13,424 nucleotides of DNA, from assembly GCA_016462625.1 (NCBI GenBank), contig JAEMSV010000099.1, positions 1 to 13,424 on the forward strand, written 5' to 3'. The notes beneath the pieces are model-generated. The model saw only the letters and a list, made by a program, of their open reading frames with translations. It was not told the origin of the DNA and ran no database searches. The position numbers and the translations under genes are program-made. The stretch is from Solirubrobacteraceae bacterium (GTDB lineage Bacteria > Actinomycetota > Thermoleophilia > Solirubrobacterales > Solirubrobacteraceae). Below, piece after piece: positions 7,312 to 13,424 of the stretch (positions are counted from its first letter, which is position 1; every line of letters begins with the position of its first letter).

Positions 7312-8186
7312 CGGCCACCATCGCCGCGACCCGGCCCCGACTCCTCGGGGTCGCCGTCCTGCCCGCGCTGGCCGGGTGCGTCTTCGCGCTGGGCCAGGAC
7401 GACGCGCGCGCCTGGGCCGTCGCGCCCCTCCTGCTCGCGGTCGCCCTGCTCCAGGCCGCCGTGCACGTCGCCAACGACGCCGGCGACGTCGCGCGGGGCC
7501 GGGAACCGGTCAGCGACCAAGCAGACCCCCGGCGGGTGGTGGCGAGCGGGCGGCTCACGATCCGGGCGGCGCACCGGCTTTCCGCAGGGCTCGCGGCGTC
7601 CGGCATCGGCGTCGCGACTCTGGTCGCCGCGGGCGGCGCCGGCTGGCCGCTCGCGCTTCTGGCCGTCGGGTGGGCGGCGGGTGGCTGGTGGTACGCGGCG
7701 GCGCCGCGCCCCCTGAAGGACGCGCAGGCGGGCGATCTGCTCGTCGCGGTTCTACTCGGGCCCGCGCTGACGGTGGGCGGCGCGCTCGCGGTCAGCGGGA
7801 CGACGGAGCTCCTCGACGCGGTCCTCCTCGGACTCGGGCCGGGACTGCTCGCCTCGGCCGCGCTGCAGGCCGACGACCTGGCGGACATCGATGTGGACGC
7901 GCAGGCCGGGGTGACAAGCCCGGCGGTGCGACGGGGCTTCCGGGGCGCGCGGAACACGCTGGTGGCGACCCTCCTCGCGGCCTACCTCGGGCTGTTGGCG
8001 CTCGGGCTCGTCGCCCCGGTGCTGCTGGTTCCATCCCTCACCGCCCCCGCGGCGATGTGGCTCGCCCACGACGCCCTGACCGCTCCGGGAATCGCGACGA
8101 ACTCCCTGCAAAACCTCCCTATCCGCTTGGGCGTTCTCCACCTCGCGACCTGCGGCCTGCTCGTTATAGCCTCAGCCTCAACCTGA
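7308..8186 (+). CDS. UbiA-family prenyltransferase, MenA-like
   Basis: An integral membrane enzyme that transfers a polyprenyl chain from its diphosphate to an aromatic or related acceptor. It has 292 residues, the family size, with about eight or nine hydrophobic segments. The first Mg-diphosphate motif is NDAGDVARGRE (Asn56, Asp57, Asp60). The second is DDLADIDVDAQAG (Asp189-Asp197), matching the NNxRDxxxD position of MenA. Between them, YAAAPRPLKDAQAGDLLVAVLLGP resembles the MenA segment Y..P.PL....GD..V..L.G. MenA makes demethylmenaquinone from 1,4-dihydroxy-2-naphthoate, but the motif details differ and no other menaquinone genes are nearby, so a different acceptor is possible. The ATG overlaps the upstream stop (ATGA), indicating translational coupling. 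This start is chosen because the longer upstream frame only shadows the preceding gene. Confidence 0.87.
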   Translation: MTATIAATRPRLLGVAVLPALAGCVFALGQDDARAWAVAPLLLAVALLQAAVHVANDAGDVARGREPVSDQADPRRVVASGRLTIRAAHRLSAGLAASGIGVATLVAAGGAGWPLALLAVGWAAGGWWYAAAPRPLKDAQAGDLLVAVLLGPALTVGGALAVSGTTELLDAVLLGLGPGLLASAALQADDLADIDVDAQAGVTSPAVRRGFRGARNTLVATLLAAYLGLLALGLVAPVLLVPSLTAPAAMWLAHDALTAPGIATNSLQNLPIRLGVLHLATCGLLVIASAST

Positions 8187-8193
8187 GGGTGAG
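8171..8193 (+). terminator. Stem-loop spanning the prenyltransferase stop codon
   Basis: CTCAGCCTCA (8171-8180) and TGAGGGTGAG (8184-8193) pair at 9 of 10 positions around a 3-base ACC loop. The TGA stop is the first codon of the right arm. No T-tract follows. It is the best candidate for ending the two-gene operon before purU. Confidence 0.45.
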
Positions 8194-8218
8194 AGAAGCG
8201 CATCTCCGCGGGAATCCG

Positions 8219-8224
8219 TACCGT
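8219..8224 (+). promoter_or_regulatory. Candidate -10 element of a leaderless purU transcript
   Basis: TACCGT fits the actinobacterial TANNNT pattern and ends 7 bases before the purU ATG at 8232. No ribosome binding site is evident there, so transcription may start at the start codon itself. No -35 hexamer was recognised. Confidence 0.35.
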
Positions 8225-8231
8225 CCCGGTG

Positions 8232-9095
8232 ATGGCGGGAGACCCTGACAGCGCCCGACTCGTCGTCTCGTGCCCCGACCGCCCCGGCATCGTCGCGGCG
8301 GTGGCGGGATTCCTGTTCGCCAGCGGCGCGAACGTCACCCACTCCGACCAGCACAGCTCCGACCCGGAGGATGGGCGCTTCTTCCTGCGGATGGAGTTCC
8401 ACCTGCCCGACGTCGCGGACCGGCTGGACGCGCTGCGCGCCGCCTTCGCAGACGAGATCGCCGCCCGCTTCGACATGGCCTGGCGGATGGTCGACGCGAG
8501 CACCCCGAAGCGTCTCGCGATCCTCGTCTCGAAGTACGACCACTGCCTGCTCGACCTGCTCTGGCGCGTGCGGCGCGGCGAGCTCCCGTGCGTGGTGCCG
8601 CTCGTGCTCTCCAACCACCCGGATCTGCGCGCGGACGTCGAGAACTTCGGGGTGCCGTTCTTCCACGTGCCCGTGGAGAAGGGTGGCAAGCCCGCCGCCG
8701 AGCGCCAGATGCTCACCCTGCTGCGCGGCCACGTCGACGTCGTGGTCCTCGCGCGCTACATGCAGATCCTCACCGGGGGCTTCCTCGACCAGGTCGGGGT
8801 GCCGGTCGTCAACATCCACCACTCCTTCCTGCCGGCCTTCGCGGGCGCGAACCCGTACGGGCGGGCGCGTGAGCGCGGCGTGAAGATCGTCGGCGCCACC
8901 GCCCACTACGTGACCGAGGAGCTCGACGCCGGGCCGATCATCGAGCAGGACATCGTGCGCGTCAGCCACCGCGACGACGTCGACACCCTCGAGCGGCTCG
9001 GGGCGGACGTCGAGCGGACCGTGCTCGCGCGGGCGGTCGCGCTGCATCTGGCCGACAGGGTGGTCGTGGACGGAACGACCACCGTGGTCTTCTGA
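8232..9095 (+). CDS. purU: Formyltetrahydrofolate deformylase
   Basis: Hydrolyses 10-formyltetrahydrofolate to formate and tetrahydrofolate in the cytoplasm, balancing the one-carbon pool and supplying formate. The 287-residue length is typical. Residues 8-85 form an ACT regulatory domain ([20 protein letters not shown], then [20 protein letters not shown]). Residues 93-287 are the formyltransferase-fold catalytic domain: [44 protein letters not shown] and [11 protein letters not shown]. The catalytic triad residues are Asn194 and His196 in [10 protein letters not shown] and Asp232 in [12 protein letters not shown], with the 36-residue His-Asp spacing seen in GAR transformylase. ATG 8232 is chosen; the GTG just before it would add one residue. 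It follows the prenyltransferase gene by 45 bases with a hairpin between, so it is probably a separate unit. Its stop is 6 bases from the convergent permease stop. Confidence 0.95.
   Translation: MAGDPDSARLVVSCPDRPGIVAAVAGFLFASGANVTHSDQHSSDPEDGRFFLRMEFHLPDVADRLDALRAAFADEIAARFDMAWRMVDASTPKRLAILVSKYDHCLLDLLWRVRRGELPCVVPLVLSNHPDLRADVENFGVPFFHVPVEKGGKPAAERQMLTLLRGHVDVVVLARYMQILTGGFLDQVGVPVVNIHHSFLPAFAGANPYGRARERGVKIVGATAHYVTEELDAGPIIEQDIVRVSHRDDVDTLERLGADVERTVLARAVALHLADRVVVDGTTTVVF
9059..9083. terminator. Hairpin at the 3' end of purU
   Basis: Perfect 9-bp arms GGTGGTCGT (9059-9067) and ACGACCACC (9075-9083) enclose 7 bases. A second palindrome, GACCAC-C-GTGGTC (9077-9089), competes for the right arm. 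Both lie within the last codons of purU, just before the convergent permease stop. They partly reflect repeated Val and Thr codons, so a terminator role is tentative. Confidence 0.35.
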
Positions 9096-9101
9096 CGAGG
9101 T

Positions 9102-10472
9102 CTACCGGCCCTCGATCTCCGCGGCGTCGACCTCGGTCGCGCCGCCGAGCAGGTACCGGTTGACCAGCCACAGCACGACGCCGACGGCCAACAGGATCCC
9201 CGCACGCACGTAGGTCTCGCCGCTCTTCTGCGTCATGAGCCCGAGACAGACGATCGCGCCGATGACCGGAATGATCGTCGGCGCATGGAAGTGCTCGTGG
9301 TCGACGGGGGTGCGCCGCAGCACCAGCACGGCGATGTTCACCGCCACGAAGACCGCGAGGAGGAGCAGGACCGTGGTGTCGGCCAGCGAGCTGAGGTCGC
9401 CCGTGCAGACCAGGGCGATCGCGATCGCGGAGGTGAAGAGGATCGCCACCCACGGCGTCCGGCGGCGCTCGTGGACCCGGCCGAACCCGGGCGGTACGAT
9501 GCCCTGGCCGGCCATCCCGTAGGTGATCCGCGAGGCCATGATCATGTTGATGAGCGCCCCGTTGGCGACCGCGAGCAGGGCGATCGCGGAGAAGACCTGC
9601 GTCGACATCGAGAGCGGCCCCTGGTCGACGACTTCCAGCAGCGGCCCGCTCGATCCCACGAGGTCGTTCGTCGGCACGACCATCGACGCGACCACCGTCA
9701 CCGCGAGGTAGATCACGCCCGCGATCAGCAGCCCGCCGAACAGTGCCAGCGGGTAGGCGCGCTCCGGCTCCTTGGTCTCCTCGGCGACGTTGACCGAGTC
9801 CTCGAAGCCGATGAGCGCGTAGAAGGCGAGCGCCGCGCCCGAGAGGATCGCCAGCGGCACCGCTTCGCCGCTCTTGAAGTCCAGCGCCCGCCCGGGATCG
9901 CCGCCGCCGTCGGCGAGGTAGGCGACGCCGATCACGACGACGAGCAGCAGGCCGATGCACTCGATCCCCGTGAGCCCGAGGTTGAGCTTGACCGACTCAG
10001 AGATGCCGCGGAAGTTGATCAGCGCGACGACGACGACGAACCCGATCGCCACCGGGATGACGGGGAGGTCGACGAACTCCGCGAGGTAGTCGCCGCCGAA
10101 CGCCCGCGCCAGCGTCGACGCCGAGGTGATCCCGGACATCATCACCGCGAACGCGACCATGAACGTGAAGAACGGCACCTTGAACGCGCCGTTGACCCAG
10201 ACCGCCGCGCCGCCCGCGCGCGGGAACTTCGTCACGAGCTCCGCGTACGCGAACGCGGTGAACAGCGCGAGGAAGAGGGCGAGCAGGAACGAGGCCCACA
10301 CCGCGCCGCCGACCTTGCCGGCGACCTCGCCGACGAGCGCGTAGATGCCCGCGCCGAGGACGTCGCCGACGATGAACACGAGCAGCATCGGGCGGGTGAT
10401 CGCCCGATTCAGCGGGCTGGCGGGGACGGCCGGGACGGGGATGCGCCCCGCCGGGAGGCCACGTGTCGTCAT
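9102..10472 (-). CDS. APC-superfamily amino acid permease
   Basis: An inner-membrane transporter of the amino acid-polyamine-organocation superfamily; the substrate is not determinable. From ATG 10472 it has 456 residues and about twelve hydrophobic spans. The first span carries GDVLGAGIYALVGEVAGKVG, the conserved unwound helix that contacts substrate. AYAELVTKFPRAGGAAVWV follows in TM2-3, and GFEDSVNVAEETKEPERAYP matches the loop consensus with acidic residues and Pro. ITYGMAGQGIVPPGFGRVH also fits the family. The short N-terminus (MTTRGLPAGRIPVPAVPASP) is cytosolic, and the C-terminus ends in EVDAAEIEGR. An upstream ATG at 10517 would add 15 poorly conserved residues and nearly abut the divergent HD-domain gene; I prefer 10472, though neither has a clear ribosome binding site. 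It is convergent with purU (6-base gap). Confidence 0.92.
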   Translation of the reverse strand: MTTRGLPAGRIPVPAVPASPLNRAITRPMLLVFIVGDVLGAGIYALVGEVAGKVGGAVWASFLLALFLALFTAFAYAELVTKFPRAGGAAVWVNGAFKVPFFTFMVAFAVMMSGITSASTLARAFGGDYLAEFVDLPVIPVAIGFVVVVALINFRGISESVKLNLGLTGIECIGLLLVVVIGVAYLADGGGDPGRALDFKSGEAVPLAILSGAALAFYALIGFEDSVNVAEETKEPERAYPLALFGGLLIAGVIYLAVTVVASMVVPTNDLVGSSGPLLEVVDQGPLSMSTQVFSAIALLAVANGALINMIMASRITYGMAGQGIVPPGFGRVHERRRTPWVAILFTSAIAIALVCTGDLSSLADTTVLLLLAVFVAVNIAVLVLRRTPVDHEHFHAPTIIPVIGAIVCLGLMTQKSGETYVRAGILLAVGVVLWLVNRYLLGGATEVDAAEIEGR

Positions 10473-10516
10473 GGACGCTGCATGCCCACGGACGTCGCCG
10501 GCCGAACCCGCGCCCA

Positions 10517-10522
10517 TAGGCT
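10517..10522 (+). promoter_or_regulatory. Candidate -10 element of the HD-domain gene
   Basis: TAGGCT matches TANNNT and ends 9 bases before GTG 10532. No ribosome binding site precedes that GTG, so a leaderless transcript is possible. The element lies in the short divergent gap shared with the permease gene; no -35 box was recognised. Confidence 0.25.
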
Positions 10523-10531
10523 GATGCAGGC

Positions 10532-11188
10532 GTGCCCGAGGAGTTCACCGACACCCCGCTGCTGACGGCCCGCTTCGACGCGGCCCTGCATCACGCCACC
10601 GCGCATCACGCTCGTCATCTGCGCAAGGGTACGGCGGTCCCGTACGCCGCGCATCTCCTCGCGGCCGCGTCGCTCGTGCTCGAGATGGGCGGAGACGAGG
10701 ACGAGGCGATCGCGGCGCTGCTGCACGACGTCGTCGAGGACGGCGGCGGCAGCGCCGGCCTGCACGCGATCGAGGAGCGCTTCGGCCCGGTCGTCGCCGG
10801 GCTCGTGCTCGACAACACCGACTGGGTCGACGACGGCGAGGACGAGCGCCCCGGGTGGTACCAGCGCAAGCGCGGGTTCGTCGACGCCTTCCCGGAGAAG
10901 GCGCCGGCCTCCCTGCGCGTGAGCCTCGCCGACAAGCTCCACAATGCCCGCTCGATCCTCACCGACTACCGCACGCACGGCGACGGCCTCTGGGCCCGGT
11001 TCGGGCAGACGCAGGGGCTCGCGACCCGGGTCTACTACCGCGAGCTCGCCCGCGCCTTCGAGGCCCAGCGCCCCCGGCTGGGCGCGCTGGCGGGGCCCTA
11101 CGTCGACGAGCTCCGCCGCACGGTCGACGCCATCACCGCGCTCGCCGAGGAGCACCAGGGACCCGATTCGCGGACCTTTCTGCAGTGA
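10532..11188 (+). CDS. Single-domain HD phosphohydrolase, SpoT/MESH1-like
   Basis: A probable Mn-dependent phosphohydrolase of the RelA/SpoT HD type; small proteins of this kind hydrolyse (p)ppGpp or related nucleotides. It has 218 residues. The metal-binding motif residues are in order: VPYAAHLLAAASLVLEMG with His41, ALLHDVVEDGG with His65/Asp66, the FGPVVAGLV segment matching the region after HD in SpoT, and SLADKLHNARSIL with Asp134. LLHDVVED and LADKLHN are the hallmarks of ppGpp hydrolases. No synthetase, TGS or ACT domain follows, so it would be hydrolase-only. The GTG start gives MPEEFTDTPLLTARFDAAL. It is divergent from the permease, and its stop lies inside an inverted repeat (11177-11207) preceding the reductase gene. 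The substrate remains inferred. Confidence 0.85.
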   Translation: MPEEFTDTPLLTARFDAALHHATAHHARHLRKGTAVPYAAHLLAAASLVLEMGGDEDEAIAALLHDVVEDGGGSAGLHAIEERFGPVVAGLVLDNTDWVDDGEDERPGWYQRKRGFVDAFPEKAPASLRVSLADKLHNARSILTDYRTHGDGLWARFGQTQGLATRVYYRELARAFEAQRPRLGALAGPYVDELRRTVDAITALAEEHQGPDSRTFLQ

Positions 11189-11207
11189 TCTGTTGCATCT
11201 GCACAAA
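11177..11207. promoter_or_regulatory. Interrupted inverted repeat upstream of the reductase-desaturase operon
   Basis: Arms TTTCTGCAG (11177-11185) and CTGCACAAA (11199-11207) pair at 8 of 9 positions across 13 bases. The HD-gene stop begins just after the left arm. It lies in an unusually AT-rich stretch (about 11190-11235) for this window and 47 bases before the reductase start. It could be an operator for a TetR-type lipid regulator or a weak terminator. Confidence 0.35.
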
Positions 11208-11242
11208 TTTCGCCTCCCCGATTTCCCGTATCTGACGAGTAC

Positions 11243-11246
11243 GGAG
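11243..11246 (+). promoter_or_regulatory. Ribosome binding site of the reductase gene
   Basis: GGAG lies 8 bases before GTG 11255. This favours the GTG over the in-frame ATGs at 11264, 11270 and 11273. Confidence 0.6.
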
Positions 11247-11254
11247 ATGTCGTT

Positions 11255-12337
11255 GTGGCAAAGATGAGCATGATGCATGTCCTCGATGCCGCCGCGGCGC
11301 TCACCACGCCGCTGCTCCCCGACGACTACCTGACGTACCTCAATCCGCTGTGGTCGCGCCGCGAGCCGCGCGCCCGGATCGAGGCGGTCATGCCCGAGAC
11401 CCGCGACAGCGCGACGATCTGGCTGCGCCCCGGCCCCGGCTTCCCGCGGCACACGCCCGGCCAGTACGTGCGCGTCGGCGTCGACGTGGACGGGGTCCGG
11501 CACTGGCGCACCTACTCGCTGACGAGCGTCCCGGGCCGCCGCGACAAGCGCATCGCGATCACGGTGAAGGCGATCCCCGACGGGATGGTCTCCACGCACC
11601 TCGTCCACCGCGCGCGCCGCGGCATGATCGTCCGCCTCGCCCCGCCCGCGGGCGAGTTCGTCCTTCCCACGACGCTTGACCGCCCGCTGCTGTTCGTCAC
11701 CGCCGGCAGCGGGATCACCCCGGTGCTCGGGATGCTCCGCGCCCTCGCCGCGCGCGGCCCGCTGCCCGAGATCGCGCACGTGCATCTCGCACCGTCGCGC
11801 GACGAGGTCATCGCGGGCGGCGACCTTCGCCGCCTGTCTGCCCGCCATGCCTCGTACCGCCTGCACGAGCATCACGACGACCGCCGCGGCCTGTTCGACC
11901 CAGTCGCGCTCGACGTGCTCGTGCCGGACTGGCGGCGCCGGCCCGCTTGGGGGTGCGGGCCGGCGCCGTTGCTTGACGCGCTCGGCGCGCGCTACGCCGA
12001 CGAGGGAATCGCCGACCATCTGACGATCGAGCGCTTCCGCCCGGTCATCGCCGCCGAAGGCGCGACCGGAGCAGGCGGCCGCGTGCGCTTCCGCGCGAGT
12101 GACCGGGAGATCGACGCCGACGGCGCCACCCCGCTGCTGGTCGCCGGCGAGGAGGCGGGCGTGCTCATGCCGCACGGCTGCCGCATGGGGATCTGCCACA
12201 CGTGCGTCGGGCGCCTCTGCGCGGGCAGCGTCCGCGACCTGCGCACGGGCGAGCAGACCGACGGCGACCCTGACGATCCGCCGCTCGTCCGCACCTGCAT
12301 CTCCGCTGCTGCCGGCCCCGTTGACCTCGACCTGTGA
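11255..12337 (+). CDS. NAD(P)H:ferredoxin-type reductase with FAD, NAD and C-terminal 2Fe-2S domains
   Basis: Transfers electrons from NAD(P)H through FAD and an iron-sulphur cluster to an oxygenase-type partner, here almost certainly the desaturase encoded next. It has 360 residues. An N-terminal leader ends in PDDYLTYLNPLWS. The FAD-binding barrel follows, with HTPGQYVRVGVDVDG and WRTYSLTS (Arg85, Tyr87, Ser88). The NAD(P)-binding domain has FVTAGSGITPVLGMLRAL (151-156 glycine/TP motif) and AWGCGPAPLLDAL. The C-terminal plant-type ferredoxin domain has PHGCRMGICHTCVGRL with Cys309, Cys314 and Cys317, plus Cys348 in VRTCIS. This order matches Rv3230c of Mycobacterium tuberculosis, the reductase of DesA3, and also KshB-like reductases in reverse kinship. 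The stop is 19 bases before the desaturase ATG, indicating an operon. Confidence 0.93.
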   Translation: MAKMSMMHVLDAAAALTTPLLPDDYLTYLNPLWSRREPRARIEAVMPETRDSATIWLRPGPGFPRHTPGQYVRVGVDVDGVRHWRTYSLTSVPGRRDKRIAITVKAIPDGMVSTHLVHRARRGMIVRLAPPAGEFVLPTTLDRPLLFVTAGSGITPVLGMLRALAARGPLPEIAHVHLAPSRDEVIAGGDLRRLSARHASYRLHEHHDDRRGLFDPVALDVLVPDWRRRPAWGCGPAPLLDALGARYADEGIADHLTIERFRPVIAAEGATGAGGRVRFRASDREIDADGATPLLVAGEEAGVLMPHGCRMGICHTCVGRLCAGSVRDLRTGEQTDGDPDDPPLVRTCISAAAGPVDLDL

Positions 12338-12341
12338 TGCG

Positions 12342-12347
12342 AAAGGA
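12342..12347 (+). promoter_or_regulatory. Ribosome binding site of the desaturase gene
   Basis: AAAGGA lies 9 bases before ATG 12357, with good spacing. It fixes this ATG as the start. Confidence 0.75.
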
Positions 12348-12356
12348 CCCCGCCTC

Positions 12357-13424
12357 ATGAGCACGCCCCTCGCCCATCTCACCCCCGAGGACATCGACGC
12401 CATCGGCCGCGAGCTCGATGAGATCCGCGACGAGGTCCTGGCCGACCTCGGCGAGTCCGACGCCGCCTACATCCGCAAGGTGATCGCCGCCCAGCGCGGC
12501 CTCGAGCTGGGCGGCCGCGCCGCGCTGCTCGTCTCGCTGTTCCCGCCCGCGTGGCTGGCCGGGACGACCATGCTCAGCGTCGCGAAGATCCTCGAGAACA
12601 TGGAGCTCGGGCACAACATCATGCACGGGCAGTGGGACTGGATGCGCGATCCGGAGATCCACTCGACGACGTGGGAGTGGGACTCCGTCTCGTCGTCGGA
12701 GGGCTGGAAGCACTCGCACAACTACCAGCACCACACGTACACGAACGTCATCGGTAAGGACCGCGACCTCGGGTACACGCTGCTGCGCATCGACCCCGAG
12801 CAGGAGTGGCGCCCGTGGCACTTGGTGCAGCCGCTCACCGACACCGTGCTGGCGGTGTTCTTCGAGTGGGGCGTCGCGCTCTACGACCTGGAGATCGACG
12901 AGGCGCGGAAGGGCAACAAGCCGTGGAGCGGCGTCCTTTCCGACGCCAAGCGCTTCGCCGGGAAGGCGAGCAAGCAGCTGCTCAAGGATTACGTGGTGTG
13001 GCCCGCGCTCGCCGGCCCGTCGGCGATCCCCGCCGCGCTCGGCAGCGCGACCGCGAACGCGGTGCGCAACGTGTGGACCCACACCGTGATCTTCTGCGGC
13101 CACTTCCCCGACGGCGCCGAGACGTTCGACTACGGCGAGGAGGAGCTCGACGCCGAGGACCGCGGCGACTGGTACCTGCGCCAGCTCATCGGCTCGTGCA
13201 ACATCGAGGGCAGCGACTTCATGCACCTCATGACCGGGAACCTGAGCTTCCAGATCGAGCACCACCTGTTCCCCGATCTGCCGAGCAATCGGTACGCCGA
13301 GGTCGCCCCGCGCGTGCGGGAGATCTGCGAGCGCTACGACCTGCCGTACGTCAGCGGCCCGCTGCCGCGGCAGTACGGCCAGGTGGTGCGGAAGATCGCG
13401 CGGATGTCGCTCCCGGGCGGCGGC
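12357..13424 (+). CDS. Membrane fatty-acid desaturase (DesA3-like), 3' end beyond window
   Basis: A di-iron membrane desaturase that inserts a cis double bond into a fatty acyl chain using O2 and two electrons, probably acyl-CoA if it works like DesA3. The 356 codons run open to the last base, so the C-terminus is missing; mycobacterial DesA3 is a little over 400 residues. The three histidine boxes are complete: HNIMH at 86-90, HNYQHH at 121-126 (preceded by another His in WKHSH), and QIEHH at 299-303 in NLSFQIEHHLFPDLPSNRY. Further histidines at 242 and 249 (THTVIFCGHFP) sit where the family has extra iron ligands. Hydrophobic segments lie around 55-80 and 160-178, with a weaker one at about 215-245. 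GSDFMHLMTGNL also fits. It follows the reductase gene by 19 bases with a good ribosome binding site. Regiospecificity (delta-9 or other) is inferred only from the resemblance. Confidence 0.93.
   Translation, partial: MSTPLAHLTPEDIDAIGRELDEIRDEVLADLGESDAAYIRKVIAAQRGLELGGRAALLVSLFPPAWLAGTTMLSVAKILENMELGHNIMHGQWDWMRDPEIHSTTWEWDSVSSSEGWKHSHNYQHHTYTNVIGKDRDLGYTLLRIDPEQEWRPWHLVQPLTDTVLAVFFEWGVALYDLEIDEARKGNKPWSGVLSDAKRFAGKASKQLLKDYVVWPALAGPSAIPAALGSATANAVRNVWTHTVIFCGHFPDGAETFDYGEEELDAEDRGDWYLRQLIGSCNIEGSDFMHLMTGNLSFQIEHHLFPDLPSNRYAEVAPRVREICERYDLPYVSGPLPRQYGQVVRKIARMSLPGGG

Noticed and set aside
10469..12403. A 644-residue open frame on the minus strand
   Set aside because: Runs antisense through two clear genes (HD protein and reductase) and an intergenic gap, and has no domain signature.

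Overview
The window is very GC-rich, with short intergenic gaps, strong G/C at third codon positions and many long shadow ORFs. Together with the gene families present (a MenA-like prenyltransferase, a DUF559 protein, and a reductase/desaturase pair of mycobacterial DesA3 type), this points to a high-GC actinobacterium. The Thermoleophilia (Solirubrobacterales) are my best guess, but this is inference: no rRNA or other taxonomic marker is present.

Layout. (1) 3-1046 (+): the C-terminal two-thirds of an aldehyde dehydrogenase, followed by a strong hairpin at 1058-1089. (2) 1101-2063 (+): a DUF559-type protein with an N-terminal AbiEi-antitoxin-like region and a C-terminal PD-(D/E)XK nuclease-like domain. 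It is bracketed by two copies of a 47-bp palindromic repeat (1097-1143 and 2024-2070), and its apparent start and stop codons lie inside them. (3) 2074-2808 (-): a secreted lysyl-oxidase-fold protein that has lost the copper-ligand histidines. It is divergent from (4) 2885-4567 (+): a Tat-exported PhoD-family phosphatase. (5) 4609-7311 (+): a PEP-synthase/rifampicin-phosphotransferase-like enzyme, joined by an ATGA overlap to (6) 7308-8186 (+): a MenA-like UbiA-family prenyltransferase. (7) 8232-9095 (+): formyltetrahydrofolate deformylase PurU. (8) 9102-10472 (-): an APC-superfamily amino-acid permease, convergent with purU and divergent from (9) 10532-11188 (+): a single-domain HD phosphohydrolase resembling the ppGpp-hydrolase domain of SpoT. 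(10) 11255-12337 (+): a flavin/2Fe-2S reductase and (11) 12357-13424 (+): a membrane fatty-acid desaturase cut by the window edge. These last two form an electron-transfer/desaturation operon.

How the genes work together. The reductase passes electrons from NAD(P)H through FAD and a plant-type 2Fe-2S centre to the di-iron desaturase, as in the Rv3230c-DesA3 pair of mycobacteria. The PEP-synthase-like and prenyltransferase genes are translationally coupled and probably act on the same compound, perhaps a phosphorylated then prenylated aromatic or quinone precursor, but the substrate cannot be read from sequence. The other genes look like independent housekeeping or export functions. There are no tRNA or rRNA genes, CRISPR arrays or recognisable insertion sequences, and no gene-free stretch exceeds 300 bases. 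The most unusual parts are the repeat-bracketed DUF559 gene, the lysyl oxidase without its copper site, and the kinase-like/prenyltransferase pair.
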